A stretch of 16,612 nt of DNA, from contig RXOD01004994.1 of NCBI GenBank assembly GCA_005223375.1, forward strand, positions 1 to 16,612, written 5' to 3'. Origin of the DNA: Amoebophrya sp. AT5.2 (taxonomy: Eukaryota; Sar; Dinophyceae; Syndiniales; Amoebophryaceae). Position 1 is the stretch's first letter. Each line of letters begins with the position of its first letter. The translations under genes and the position numbers were made by a program. The notes beneath the pieces were generated by a model. That model was not told the DNA's origin and did not search any database. It saw only the letters and a list, made by a program, of their open reading frames with translations. Below, piece by piece: positions 1 through 10,055 of this stretch.

Positions 1-77
1 CGGCCCACAACATACGAGACCAAGAAATACGAGAGGAACTACAAGTCTATCTTCCACCAGCAGAAGAATGCCCAGGA

Positions 78-95
78 AAATAGGTTAAATAGGTT
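78..95. repeat. Two-copy 9-bp tandem repeat near the EFTUD2 exon 6 boundary
   Basis: AAATAGGTT occurs twice in a row (78-86, 87-95), or AACCTATTT twice on the coding strand, about 15 bp after the last codon that matches EFTUD2. It lies in what should be an intron. Confidence 0.8.
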
Positions 96-112
96 AATCC
101 CCTCCTTAATGA

Positions 113-3100
113 TTTCCGCGAAAAACACCGGCTCGAGCATCCTGGGTGCCGCCATCAAAAACGCGGCGTACGCACACCGCCGGGCGCAGGGAATCACCTG
201 CCCCCCGCCCCGGGACTGCGGGTTGTCGTCCAGGCGCGCGTCCAGCAGCTTCCACTTCACGCCGCGAATCGCCTCGTCGCAGAGCGGACCTAGGAGTAGG
301 TGTCGGGGGATTTCGATAATGCTGATGAACTTGTTTCCGTGGTTTTGATTTTGTAGAGGACTGAGGAACTGAGGAAATTGTCTACCGATTATATTGAAAC
401 CCATTTCTTGCAGTTGCACTAGCTGCAATCATTCCTACAGTCTAGACGACAGCTGCGAGAAGGGCCAATCCATGATGCTCAAACAATAGGTTTGGTAGGC
501 GAGCACAATAGCTCGATGAAGCGCAGCACGAAATAACAATAACAATAGCTACCTTCTCTCGCCGCCCACTGGAAGCCCTGCACGATGCTTTCTTTCGTGG
601 TGGCCAGCAGTTTCTGGTTCACGTCGAGCGTGTCGTTTAGGAGCATGTTGCAGCCGCGCTCCGTCGGGCCGAACGCCCAGATGCCCTTCGCCGCGAGCAG
701 GTCCCACTTGTGCTCGTTCTTAAAGTAGTCCTTGATCTCCTTTCCGCCCAGCTCCCAGGTGTGCGGGATCCGTCCCTTTTCGATGTCCTCCTGAATCCCC
801 ATTTCCAGCGGGTCGCAAGTCATGTACAGCTTGTTCAGCTTGTTCATGGAGTCGGCCTGGCACTTCATCGACGAGGTTTCGGAAACGGTCTCCTGGAAGC
901 TCACAATGGGGTCGGAAACCTTGATCTCGAGGTCGCCGTACAGCCGCCGGAGATCGTGCAAAACACAGTCGAGGTACAGCTCGCCAGTACCTGTGAGGTG
1001 CGGTAGAGGAAAAATCAACAGATGATCGATCGATCCAATGCGAGCAAACAACCAGAAAACGACACGTAGGCAAGTTTTTACCTGATATGACGTGCTCGCC
1101 GCTTTCCTCGACCTTCGTGTGGCAGATCGGGTAGCTCTTGTCAATTTTCCGCAGTGCCGAAACCATCTTCGGCAGCTCGGAGGGGTTTAGCGGCTCCAAC
1201 GCGATCTTGCAGCACGCGGTTGTTGTATGGGACAGCGGCCGGAAGATCTCCACCTCCTCGGTGTTGTCTACGGAGGTGATGGTTGCTGTTTTCACGATGT
1301 TGCTCTCCACCCCGGACAACAACACCCAGTTACCCGCAGGCACGTGCGAGATCTCGACGCGGTACCTGCCCTGCGAAATCCACAGCGTCTGTGCCTGGCG
1401 CTCCTGGCGATCCTCGTCGTCGGAAAGCGAATAATTCTCGCCAAAGACCTGGACGCGGTCCCCCTGTGGTGAGATCGGTTTTGCGTTTCACCGATTGGCC
1501 CTTAACATAGCCCAACGAAGATGTTGCAGAATCCCACAATACCAAACACGACGACCCTAGAAAATATATAAAAGCAAAAGTCCATAAATACCGCATGCAG
1601 CGTTCCGCTCATCACCCGCCCCAAGACGTCGAAGGTGCTCAGATCCGGGTGGTGGTAGCATTTTACCGTGTGGATCATCAGAAGCCCCTTCGAGTTCAAA
1701 TTCCGGATGTCTTCCGCGACTTTTCCCGTCTGGTCCCCCGTGTAGCAGCGCGCGCACTTGTCCGCCGCGGCCTCGCGAGGGTTGCGCACGTGCTTCACCA
1801 CGCAATCCACCAAAGCGCTGTTGCCGCCGAAAAACGAGCTGCCGACCGACTTCAGCATGTTTTTCGTGCTCAGCTGGAAGTGCTTGTTCGGCAGATAGAT
1901 CCCGCACTGCTCGTAGACGGCTTTGACGTCTTCTTTCTCCTCGCCGAGCGTGTGGCCAATCAGCTTGTACAACGGCTCGAGGATGAAGGCGACGAAGGTT
2001 CGGACCGGGTCCTCGTAATCCTCCGGCGGATTGCGCGAAAACTTTCGCGTTTCCTCGTTGAAGTAGATGTCGCCCCAAAGCAGCGGAGCAAACTCGCGCT
2101 GGTCGAAATGGAACTGCGCATAGGTGTCGGCATATCTGTGGATTTTTTTCATTTCAGAATTCATCGAATGCTCCTCCTTTCGCGCGGCTGTCGCGTGCAT
2201 TCATTTCGAGGCTTCAATTCAGAACTCGTGTGCGAATACTTGTTTCGAAAGCAATTTATTATGTTGTGAACACGTGTAACATTGCCCATTACATTTGCGC
2301 GAAGCTCCTGAGCGAGAACACGACGTTGAACAGTCCTGCCGCAAAAAAGACGTTCCCTTTTGTCGGTGACAGCACTTTTCGCGCCGTTTTCTTCACCGCG
2401 TTCTTTCCGCCTTCTCCGCCCGCCCCTGCGCCGTCCGCCGCAGCGCTCGAGGAGCTTCCCCCCACCTCCAACAGCGTGTAGATGTTTTCCAGCGCCCCAT
2501 TCACTTCGTCGATGGTGTGCTTGATTTTGTGGTACGCGTCCGCTGGCGGCAGCTTCAGTTCCGTGACCAGTCTGTCGATTTTGTTCACGCACAGCACGAT
2601 GTCCAACCCCTCCTGCACGAGGTGTTTCAGCAGCTTTTCGTCGTGCGCGGTGGTGCCCATGATCACGTCCACCACAAAAACCGCCCCGTCGCAAATCCGG
2701 GTGGCCGCCACCACCTCGTCCTGGAAGTTCGGGTGCCCGGGCGTGTCGAACGCGTTGAGGAGGAACGACTTGTCCTCTTTATCTGGTAGCACTAACGATA
2801 TGGGGCTGGCCTTCACGGACACGCCGCGCTCGGCCTCGTCCTTGCGGGAGTCGAGGTACCGCATCTCGCGCCGAAACTGGTCCCTCAACTTCGTGCTCTT
2901 GAACTCGTGCGTCTGCCGCACCATGCAGTCGATCAAAGACGTCTTACCGGACTGAAGATGCCCGACGAAAGCCACGTTGCGAATCAAGTCCGGCTCCTGC
3001 ATCAACCCAGCCAAGTAGTCAAACTTGAAACTGGTGGTGGGAACCTGCGCGGATCGATTGGTGTTGCGTTGATAATTGAAATTGAATCGACTGGCGTAAA

Positions 3101-3524
3101 AATAATGATCGAGATCGTCCGCATCCGCAACAACCGCCGCTAGAACTAGATTTCTCAATCTTAGTACCTCCCTCTCCACCAAATCGAAGTCGAAGACTCG
3201 GGCCGGCGGGATGATCGGTTCTGTGATTGGCATTGTGTCTTCCTCCTGCACCAGAACCACTGCATCTGGCCCGTAGATTTCCTCCGCTTCCGGGTAGTAT
3301 TTCTTGTCCTCGTGCAGCACCACGGCGCGCTTTTCTGGCGGTAAGTCAGGTACCACCGGGTTCACGCGGACGTCTTCGTCGCCCTCCCCGCCCAGAAGTG
3401 GATCCCCGCGGCCGGAAAACCCCGCGGGAGGCTGCTCGGCGAGCAGCTCGTCCTCGCTGTCCTCGTCATCGGACAGGTCGCCGCCCACGTAGTTCCCGAA
3501 CTCATCGTACGCCGACTCGTCCAT
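113..3524 (-). CDS. EFTUD2: U5 snRNP 116-kDa GTPase EFTUD2/Snu114 (3' end outside window)
   Basis: EF-2-like GTPase of the U5 snRNP and tri-snRNP that controls unwinding of U4/U6 and spliceosome disassembly in the nucleus. Exons read from homology to human EFTUD2: 3524-3168, 3044-2293, 2135-1592, 1463-1082, 990-553 and 289 to about 113. All junctions keep frame and are GT-AG. The N-terminus shows the acidic Snu114 tail, including [10 protein letters not shown], then LHEDKKYYP (about residues 70-78) and [13 protein letters not shown]. GTPase motifs are G1 GHLQSGKT (about 147-154), G2 region ERGV, G3 DTPGH and G4 NKID. Later blocks match domain II to IV, for example [67 protein letters not shown] and [12 protein letters not shown] low-complexity Gly/Ser/Ala insert precedes the third exon-1 block. 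About 880 residues are visible; the human protein has 972, so the last part of domain V lies left of the window. The exon ending near 113 has no normal donor. Confidence 0.95.
3045..3167 (-). other. EFTUD2: In-frame 123-bp intron in EFTUD2
   Basis: The reading frame stays open across this stretch and would add 41 residues rich in Asn, Arg and Tyr between LVERE and [15 protein letters not shown]. In human EFTUD2 the matching segments are contiguous. The segment starts GTACTAAG and ends CGCGCAG on the minus strand, and its length is a multiple of three. I read it as an intron without stop codons rather than a coding insertion. Confidence 0.8.
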
Positions 3525-3919
3525 GAGGGGCGAAAAAGGTGCTCGTAGAAGTACTACTCACCAGCAGTAGGGGGAAGGATAAAAATAAGTGACGGTAACT
3601 TTCCCGCGCCCTTCTGTGGACTCCAACAGCTGGCTGCAAACCATGAAGCGATTGTCGTGGTGACAGTTTATACAATTGTTGGGGTTGTTGACTGAGCGAG
3701 TCTTTGGTTCACGATCACGGACCGGTGCTGATCAATTCGCCGATTCTTTGGATTCCACGCCACGACGCAGAGATGAAAGAGAGGGAACCAGTAGCTTGAG
3801 AAAGCATTCGGAAACGGCATCGGAACTTCTTCATTATGAGTCAGATCTGCTCTGATCTTATGATCTCTTCTGTCTTCTGAAACTGCGACCGCAGAACGAA
3901 TCCCAACATCGCATCTGAT
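3525..3919. other. Intergenic region upstream of EFTUD2
   Basis: About 395 bp between the EFTUD2 start codon and the possible small gene to its right. It should hold the EFTUD2 promoter and 5' UTR. I see no tRNA, no convincing TATA element and no homologous reading frame. A few short GATC-rich inverted words (around 3842-3865) are too short to interpret. Confidence 0.5.
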
Positions 3920-4225
3920 CTAAATCAAGATCACGGAAAATGAACGCTTCTTCAAAAGAGGGACGTCAGAGAGGCGGTCTTGCGTTTCAAAATACTTATC
4001 TGGCGCTACTTCTTTGAGGTCTTGCACAACCTTCCGCCTCAAAACCATTAAATGTGCTTTGAACGATTCAGTTTCAAATGGCCTTTGTCGGTTCCATGGT
4101 TGTAACGGGTACCAAAAAGTTCCATACTGGAGAGGGAACCAAGGAAGAAGCCTTAGAGACGTTCTGGTACTGCGGCGTGAGGTCAGAAAAACATAAACAA
4201 CAACGCAAACAATGTATGTCGGCAT
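3920..4225 (-). CDS. Possible small membrane protein, 101 residues, not recognised
   Basis: ATG at 4225 opens a frame that ends in TAG at 3920. The product begins with a hydrophobic stretch (PTYIVCVVVYVFL) suitable for a membrane anchor or signal, followed by a basic turn (SRRSTRTSLR). The body looks protein-like: aromatic-rich GTFWYPLQPWNRQRPFE and charged helical KVVQDLKEVAPDKYFETQ. It lies on the same strand as its neighbours, 185 bp after the oxidase stop and 395 bp before EFTUD2. Base composition is lower in GC than the surrounding genes. It could instead be 3' UTR of the oxidase or one exon of a gene whose other exons I cannot see, because CAG acceptor-like sites occur inside its first third (CGCCGCAG, TCTCCAG). 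I do not recognise a family. Confidence 0.35.
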   Translation of the reverse strand: MPTYIVCVVVYVFLTSRRSTRTSLRLLPWFPLQYGTFWYPLQPWNRQRPFETESFKAHLMVLRRKVVQDLKEVAPDKYFETQDRLSDVPLLKKRSFSVILI

Positions 4226-4410
4226 ATCAGCTGCTCTCGCAAACCGTCGGCCGACACCGACCCTTCGTTCTCTGGAGAAAATGCAGCTCTTCTGAAAAAC
4301 TTTACCTGTGATTTTCTCTGCTTTCACTTACACTTCGCCACTTTTTCCTTTTCCTCAGCCTGGCTTCCCGCTAGCTAACGGCCCTCGAGAGATGGCTGAC
4401 TCGACTGGTC

Positions 4411-7400
4411 TCAGATTGCCTCCACATCAGCTCGACTGTTCGGGATCCGCGTGTCTCCCACGCAATGCCGGCAGTTGAAGCGCCCGTCCGGGTCTAGTTT
4501 CCTCTTCGCCTCCAGCAGCTCCCTGTACAATTCCGTTCCCCACACCGCCTCCATCACGGGCAGGCAGTTGTCGCGCTTCCACGTCCAGCTGCTTTCGTGC
4601 GGGCACTCCTCCGTCCAGTCGTCTTTCCGAGGGCCCCATTCGAACGTGCCAATGTGGTTGTACTCCGCGCCCCCGGGGTAAAAGTGGGCTTCCGCTTCCT
4701 GCTCCGCAGGCGCAGTACTGCTGCTGCTGCTACTGCTGTGAGTGGAACTGGGAATACTACTCTGCTGCGTGGATGATGATATGATGGCGGTCGCCTCGCC
4801 AGACCCACGACGATCCCCGTACACGATCGCACGGTAGTTGTTAGCGAGATTTTCCGGAAAGTCGTGCCATTTCAGCATCAGGAGGTACGTGGCCTCGTTC
4901 CGCTGCCACGCCGGTACCGCGTCTAGACCGTCGGACGTAAACCTTGTCTGGCCACCGAGCAAGTACTGGCTGCCGAACGAACTCGCGGTCTGTCTGGAAT
5001 CGCTCTCCGCCGCGTGCCTCAAAAACCACTTTCGTAAGGGCGACTCCGGAGTATTGCTGCCCTTTTCCTGGCCCTGCGGCTCCGGTCCCGCAAACAGCGC
5101 TGCTTTCGGAATCAGCGTCGAGCCTGAGTGCGCATAGGCTTCCGAAAAGGGGGAGGGCGTGGGCCAGTCCGGCAGCCGCTCGGCAGCGTCGTTTGTTCCG
5201 TGATAATACCTCTGCGCATACTGCAGCAGAGCTTCGAAGTAGTCGGCGGTTACCATACACGGCACTATCGTTTCTTCCCGCAACGCCGCTTCTGCGGTTT
5301 CCTGGGTTCCGCCGTTGAATTTTAGTTGACCGAGCAGCGCTTTATCGTTTTCCAGGCGGTCATCGACGAACGCCCGCCAGGCTTCTAGGACGAAGTGGGA
5401 ACCTCCATCCGGCGAGAGGAACGTTCCTTCTGGCGCAAAGCAAGAGAGACGGCTTCCGTCGGCGAAGAGGTCGAAGCTAATCCCCGAGCTGCCGCAATCG
5501 TCGCGCTTTTCCTGCTTGCGCCGTTCTTTGTCAACAGAATACCGGGAATCAGAATTCGGGGCATCAGATTTCGGGGCATCCGCCGGAAATATGAAGTCGC
5601 GCAAGAAATCCCACCACAAACCACGCACAGCCTGTTTGCAGTCAGCGTTGCCAGGGTCGCATATAAGAGGCAGTAACTTCGAGCCCCCGGCTTCATAGAT
5701 GACGTATTTCCCGTTGTTTCCATACGGAGCCTCGTGTAGGTGATACGTGACCGCGGTGAGAACGCCCCAGGTGCCGCCGCCGCCGCCGCGAAAACCTTTC
5801 CAATACATCCGGAACTCCTGGCCCGACGCGTGTTGAAGTTCCTGCAAACAATATTTTTCGTCTGACATAACACTTCGTCTGTTGTGAAACTGAAAGCCAA
5901 AACGTGTTCTGCTTAGCCACGAGGATCACGCACTCAGAAACGGCAACGCTAATGCGGACGAAAGAAGTAGCCCGGTGGCTGCAGGGGCCGCTTCATCAGG
6001 ACGAGGGAAGTCAGAACATTAGAGTAGTCTGCGACCCATCAGACACGCGCCTAAATTAGAATACCTCAGGGCAGTGGCGGATGTTCCACGTTTCGTCTTC
6101 GAAATTGTAGCACTCTCCCAGAACCTTCGCCGCTTGTGGGTGCCGCTCTAGGAGTTGCGACTCCTCCTCTTTATACTGCGGCCATATGCGCACCGCGATG
6201 CCTTTTGCGGTGACAAACTCGAGCTGCGCGACTCCGTCCACAGCGAAACCGAACTTCCGCATGCCCGTGGTTCCCGAAAGCCCACCCCCCTGCAGGTAAC
6301 CGCCGCCGGCACCCACCGTCGCCACGGCGCCGCCAACAATGTGGAATTTCGTGCGGGCTTCGGTGCATTCGGGTGCGGTTGCAGTTTCCGGCTTGTCGTT
6401 GTCCCGCACTATCTTCTGGTTGTATTCGTGCACAGCCGCGTATACGTCGTTCCAGATCTGCCCGCCACCTACTCGCAGCAATCCTGCTCCCCTACGTTCG
6501 CCGAAAAACTCTTGTTTTCGGGGAACCACGTCGCGACAGAGAACGTCCTCGTTGTGCTCGAACTTGCCTTTTGTTTCCGTCTGTGTTGTCGCTTCCAAAC
6601 CCACTTCTCCGGTCCCGTCTGGTCGTGCCTCCCGCAACTGCAACACGTCCAGCGCGCAGTCTAGCACGCCGCCTAGCCGGCTCTGTTGGGGCGCCGTCTT
6701 CAAGCTTTTTGTGGCCTCGACGTGCGCAAATTTCGGATAGTTCTTGCCCATATCAATCAAAAGCTGGCCTTCCCGCATGTTGCTGGCGATATACGAGTGC
6801 CCCGTGGAGACCACCGAGATACGCAGACCATTCTCCGCTGCATGCTTTACCGCGTCTACCACGCCTTTCAACGACTTTGGCCGAAAAAGCCCCGCGTACG
6901 GGAGCCGCGGAGACTCTGTCTTGCCCCGTGCTGCTTCGGTGCCGTCGTCCTCCCTGGCCGGGCGCGACGGCGGTTTCGATGCCGTCCAGGAGTCTAGCAT
7001 CGACTTGACCATGGACGCCACCCCGCCGGGGGACTGGTCCAGCGGCCACGCGCGATTTTCTCGGATCGGGGCCCAGTAGGCCGCGCACATGGTCTCGCTG
7101 TCGTAACACGCGTGCCTCTCCACGTCCGCAACCCAGGGATGCAGAAGCTGCGCCGCACTGCAGAACCCGTGCTCCGCTTCGCGGAGCTGGTGGTTCACAT
7201 ATGAAAGCTCGCGCTCGCCACCCCGTTTAAACGCTTCTTCCGCCGGTGCCAGGCACTCCGCGACCCAAGTATCCAGATTCGGCGGAGCTGCGACTACCTC
7301 TGGAGGCACCAGCGGAGGTAAAGGTAAACGGCAGGTCGCGGCGAGCGAGGAGGAGGAGCCACTGGCGCATGCTGCCAGTCCAGCGAGGCTACTCTTGACA

Positions 7401-7531
7401 TCGACCGCGGAAACGAAATATCGTTTCTGCGAAACGACGGCGGTGAACGCGGTGGCCGCACAGTGTAGCTTCCTCTTTCTCCTCTGGTCGCGTTGGCCGC
7501 TGGAAGGAGAAAACTTCGAAAGCGGCACCAT
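4411..7531 (-). CDS. FAD-linked oxidase, VAO/berberine-bridge type, two exons
   Basis: Exon 1 is 7531-6065 and exon 2 is 5841-4411, joined in phase 0 across a 223-bp GT-AG intron (TTGTTTGCAG acceptor), giving 965 residues. The ATG at 7531 is the first in frame; TGA lies a few codons upstream. The FAD-binding PP-loop region carries RPKSLKGVVDAVKHAAENG and STGHSY, where His245 is the likely 8-alpha-histidyl FAD attachment site. Next come VGGGQIWNDVY and VGAGGGYLQGGGLS (about residues 405-419), then FRGGGGGTWGVLTAVTY just after the splice. The C-terminus is a berberine-bridge domain: WGTELYRELLEAKRKLDPD and FNCRHCVG. Members of this family oxidise sugars, alcohols or alkaloid-like substrates with O2; the substrate here is unknown. 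The protein is long for the family (usually 500-600), with a basic then hydrophobic N-terminus that may target it to the secretory pathway, and a poly-Ser insert near the C-terminus. Confidence 0.92.
5548..5577. repeat. 15-bp tandem duplication inside the oxidase exon
   Basis: Two adjacent 15-bp units, 5548-5562 and 5563-5577, differ at one base. They encode a short SDAPK/SDAPN repeat in a low-complexity linker of the FAD-linked oxidase. The length keeps the reading frame. Confidence 0.85.
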
Positions 7532-8338
7532 GCTCGTCCGATACAAGCTTCCTCGAACTACCGGGCGTCACAATGCTTCTCAAAAGCGGTTCGAAAGAGT
7601 TTCTGTCGCCCCTGTAGCTCGGGACTACTCAAACGCGCCGGAATGAATATGAAATCAAACAGATTAAGAAAAATATCGCTCTTAGTACTATTTGATGCTG
7701 TGTTTGTGTATCAAAATATGCCGTCTTGTGCGCATTAGCGTTTGTTTCGTACTGCCAGTGAGTGCCGCCCCCAGACTGTGGCTGCGGATCCGAGGGAATT
7801 TCTGCGAGCCACCGGATGTGCACCGATGCTCCTCATATCGGATCAGGAGATCTGTCTCGAAGAGCTCGTCTAGCGAACGAAAGATCGCAAGCAGCACACG
7901 ATCCACAAAAATCTTGCTGCAAAAAACCGAACCGCGTAAAGATTTGCTCCGGCGCGCAGTAACTGATGCGTGCACGTCCGAACAGGGGACGCAGACAGTA
8001 TCCCTTCGTGGTGGGTTTCTCTGTACCGCATTTTGTGAGCCAAGCCGTTCCGCAGAGCTCGCCATCCCGATTGGGACTTGAATGAGAATGCAGCGCTTTT
8101 TTTGCTCTGCCTTGAGTGCTTTGACAAATGTGCGAAGAAAAAAATATTGTTTGGCGTAGATTTGAAAGTCGTATTTCTGTTGCTGTTTCTCGCGTTCTAC
8201 CCACCACAGAAATGCATGCAAACGGCTAAATTTCGTGCGCAAGAACGCCTCCTTCACGATCCATAACGGCTTCCGCCACACGTGCGCCTCCAATGGCCGC
8301 GCACTCACTTCCGCCAAAACAGGCCTCCTCCGACGTTC
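7532..8338. other. Intergenic region, no supported gene
   Basis: About 807 bp between the oxidase start and the stop of the membrane-protein gene. It should contain the 3' UTR of the gene on the right and the promoter/5' UTR of the oxidase. A 209-codon open frame on the minus strand lacks an upstream ATG and resembles nothing I know. No tRNA or repeat was recognised. Confidence 0.5.
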
Positions 8339-9403
8339 TCAGCCAGATTCCCTTGACTTCTTGCTTCCCCTTGAGGATCTCTCCGCCGATTTGTTTCCTT
8401 GGCTTCCGCCGAAGTCTGCGCTCTGCTTCGCAGTGTTTCTTTCGGACGATTTCATTTCGCTCGAGGATTTCGTGCCCAGCAGGCCGAATCCTTTCAACGG
8501 CTTCACGGTCTCTACTTTTGCTGTCTCCACTTTCGCAGTACTGCCATCCACCGGCTCGGGTTCGGACGCGTCGGGCGATTCGGGCTCTCCCCCGAACGAC
8601 GGAGGCGCCGGCAGAGGACCTCCGGGACCACCCCGGCGCACGTGCTGGTCGTCGACCTCGGCGGTGCCAGCTGCGTCCATGCTGCTGACGAGTAATTTTG
8701 GCATGCCGCCCCTCGGCTCCTTGCGCGGCCTCTTGTTGATGTTGTCCCTCGATTCTCCTGCTTCTCCGCCGTCGGACCACACGGGCTTCAGGCTCTCGTC
8801 GAAGTGGTCCGCACAAACGAAAAAGCGCAAGACAATGACGAGCGCTGTGAGAAGCACGATGATAACAATGACGATGATCACACCGATCGCGGTACCGGAA
8901 GCGCCGTCTTTCTTGGCGCCGTCACCAGTGGTCTCCTCCTTCCTTTTGCTTTGGCTTTTGCCCCCCTGGCTGTTGCGCTGTTCCTCGGCGAGCTGCTTCT
9001 CGGTGTTCTGGGAACTACTGTCCACCGCGAGGGCCAACTTCTTCTTGCCCTGCTTCTCGCGCCCCGCCTCCTCGACTTGGAGGTAAGAAAATGGCCCGCT
9101 CGCCTCCTCCGAAGCCCCGGCGCCGCGCGAGCCCACGAAGTACTCGTTGTAGCGTTCGAGAAGGTGGTCGTGCCAGTCGAGGTGCTGCTCTTGCTCCGCG
9201 CCGGTCTCGGGGTGGCGCTCGGTCTGGGCGATTTTGCTTTTCGACGAGGACAATAGCGTTAATTTTGGCTTGCCACGCTGCGGCGGCGCGACGGCGTGGT
9301 CTTGCGACCGCTCTACGGAATACGCGGAAACAGTTGCGGCAGCAGCTGGCAGGAGAAGCAGCCGTGAGAGCTGCCTCCTGCTTTGCGGCGGGGTGCGCAT
9401 CAT
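8339..9403 (-). CDS. Single-pass type I membrane protein, family not recognised
   Basis: A 354-residue frame starting at tandem ATG codons (9403 and 9400). The N-terminus looks like a signal peptide: a basic segment (QSRRQLSR), a hydrophobic core (LLLLPAAAATV) and a likely cleavage after VSA. A charged, Lys/Gln/Glu-rich ectodomain follows, with a DWHDHLLERYNEYFVG patch. One strong transmembrane helix (about residues 171-197, GVIIVIVIIVLLTALVIVL) is followed by RFFVC. The cytoplasmic tail of about 155 residues is Ser/Lys/Glu-rich, apparently disordered, and holds a small AKVET repeat (AKVETAKVETVK). No enzymatic or adhesion domain is visible, so function is unknown. The first ATG pair is preferred because the signal peptide follows directly. 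Confidence 0.7.
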   Translation of the reverse strand: MMRTPPQSRRQLSRLLLLPAAAATVSAYSVERSQDHAVAPPQRGKPKLTLLSSSKSKIAQTERHPETGAEQEQHLDWHDHLLERYNEYFVGSRGAGASEEASGPFSYLQVEEAGREKQGKKKLALAVDSSSQNTEKQLAEEQRNSQGGKSQSKRKEETTGDGAKKDGASGTAIGVIIVIVIIVLLTALVIVLRFFVCADHFDESLKPVWSDGGEAGESRDNINKRPRKEPRGGMPKLLVSSMDAAGTAEVDDQHVRRGGPGGPLPAPPSFGGEPESPDASEPEPVDGSTAKVETAKVETVKPLKGFGLLGTKSSSEMKSSERNTAKQSADFGGSQGNKSAERSSRGSKKSRESG

Positions 9404-9447
9404 GTCGAGTGCGTTTCGGCTACTTACTTGTTGCCATTGAAAGTGTT

Positions 9448-9463
9448 GCACGTACTTACGTGC
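9448..9463. promoter_or_regulatory. 7-bp inverted repeat just upstream of the membrane-protein gene
   Basis: GCACGTA and TACGTGC arms separated by two bases form a perfect palindrome-like site 45 bp upstream of the ATG at 9403. It could be a dimeric factor-binding site with an ACGT core. The minus-strand centre also reads GTAAGT, a classic splice donor, so it may instead be a 5' UTR splice site. Function is inferred only from symmetry and position. Confidence 0.3.
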
Positions 9464-9477
9464 CAGTCTGAATGGAG

Positions 9478-9488
9478 TATATCTTATA
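9478..9488 (-). promoter_or_regulatory. TATA-like element upstream of the membrane-protein gene
   Basis: The minus strand reads TATAAGATATA about 75 bp before the ATG at 9403, a plausible core-promoter distance. Only the sequence resemblance and spacing support it. Dinoflagellates often lack TATA boxes, so the assignment depends on the lineage. Confidence 0.25.
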
Positions 9489-10055
9489 CCAGTGTGCGTG
9501 GGTGTGTGGGGATTTCTCTAGGCTATATGCGAGGGACCCGTTGGGGCGCGGCTGGAGCAAAAGGACCAAGAATGATTCAAACACACACAAAGTGTTCGCA
9601 GTGCCCAGCGGACGGAGAATCGGCAGAAATCCGAATAAAAGTGATGCACACGAAACGAATAAAACCGAAACACCAGCGCAGGGCACACAACGAACGCAAC
9701 GAATGACACATCGCGAATACGGACGTTGGACGAAGACGAATTTTTATCGGACGAGTGAAAAAGCTAAGATTCACAATCACGCAGAATCACCACGGCTACA
9801 GACGAGATCCCGACCTGTGTAGCTAGCGACGAAAGTACAAAGAAGCGTCAGACCGACTGCTTGTCAGAACTTCGACATCCGAAACAAAATGAAAAAATGA
9901 CATCTGGAGCCTAGGAACGACGATTTTTCGGAAGAACAAAAAACTTAGACCTCGAAGGAACCGTCTTTCACTACTGAGCAGGCTGATTAGCGAAAGTGAT
10001 GACTCTATTTGCGAAGAACTTTCGTTGCGACCGTCGCAAAACGCAAAAATCGTCA
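9489..10055. other. Intergenic region, no supported gene
   Basis: About 570 bp between the TATA-like site and the stop codon of the Myb-like exons. The plus strand is rich in A and C (ACACACAC-like runs around 9580-9600) and the minus strand correspondingly T/G rich. A 116-codon plus-strand frame from 9472 has no recognisable content. I see no RNA gene. Confidence 0.45.

Noticed and set aside
290..552. Short words shared between the EFTUD2 intron and DNAAF1 intron 1 (TTATTGTTATTT, ATCGGTAGAC, TGCAACT), suggesting introner copies
   Set aside because: The words occur in a different order in the two introns and the flanks do not align, so common origin is not supported by eye. A genome-wide intron clustering would decide.
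3690..3740. A tRNA-like GGTTCACGATC word
   Set aside because: No acceptor stem or anticodon arm could be drawn around it.
4699..4771. Possible triplet-repeat expansion in the oxidase gene
   Set aside because: The CTG/CTA-rich run simply encodes a poly-Ser linker and is short and interrupted.
7688..8317. A 209-codon minus-strand open frame in the gap
   Set aside because: It starts at a non-ATG codon, has no recognisable domain and spans what should be UTR and promoter sequence.
8235..9086. A 283-codon plus-strand open frame over the membrane-protein gene
   Set aside because: It is the reverse-complement shadow of the signal-peptide and transmembrane protein; its hydrophobic stretches mirror the sense gene's codons.
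9472..9822. A 116-codon plus-strand frame with ATG
   Set aside because: Composition is typical of A/C-rich noncoding sequence and it overlaps the probable promoter of the gene on the opposite strand.
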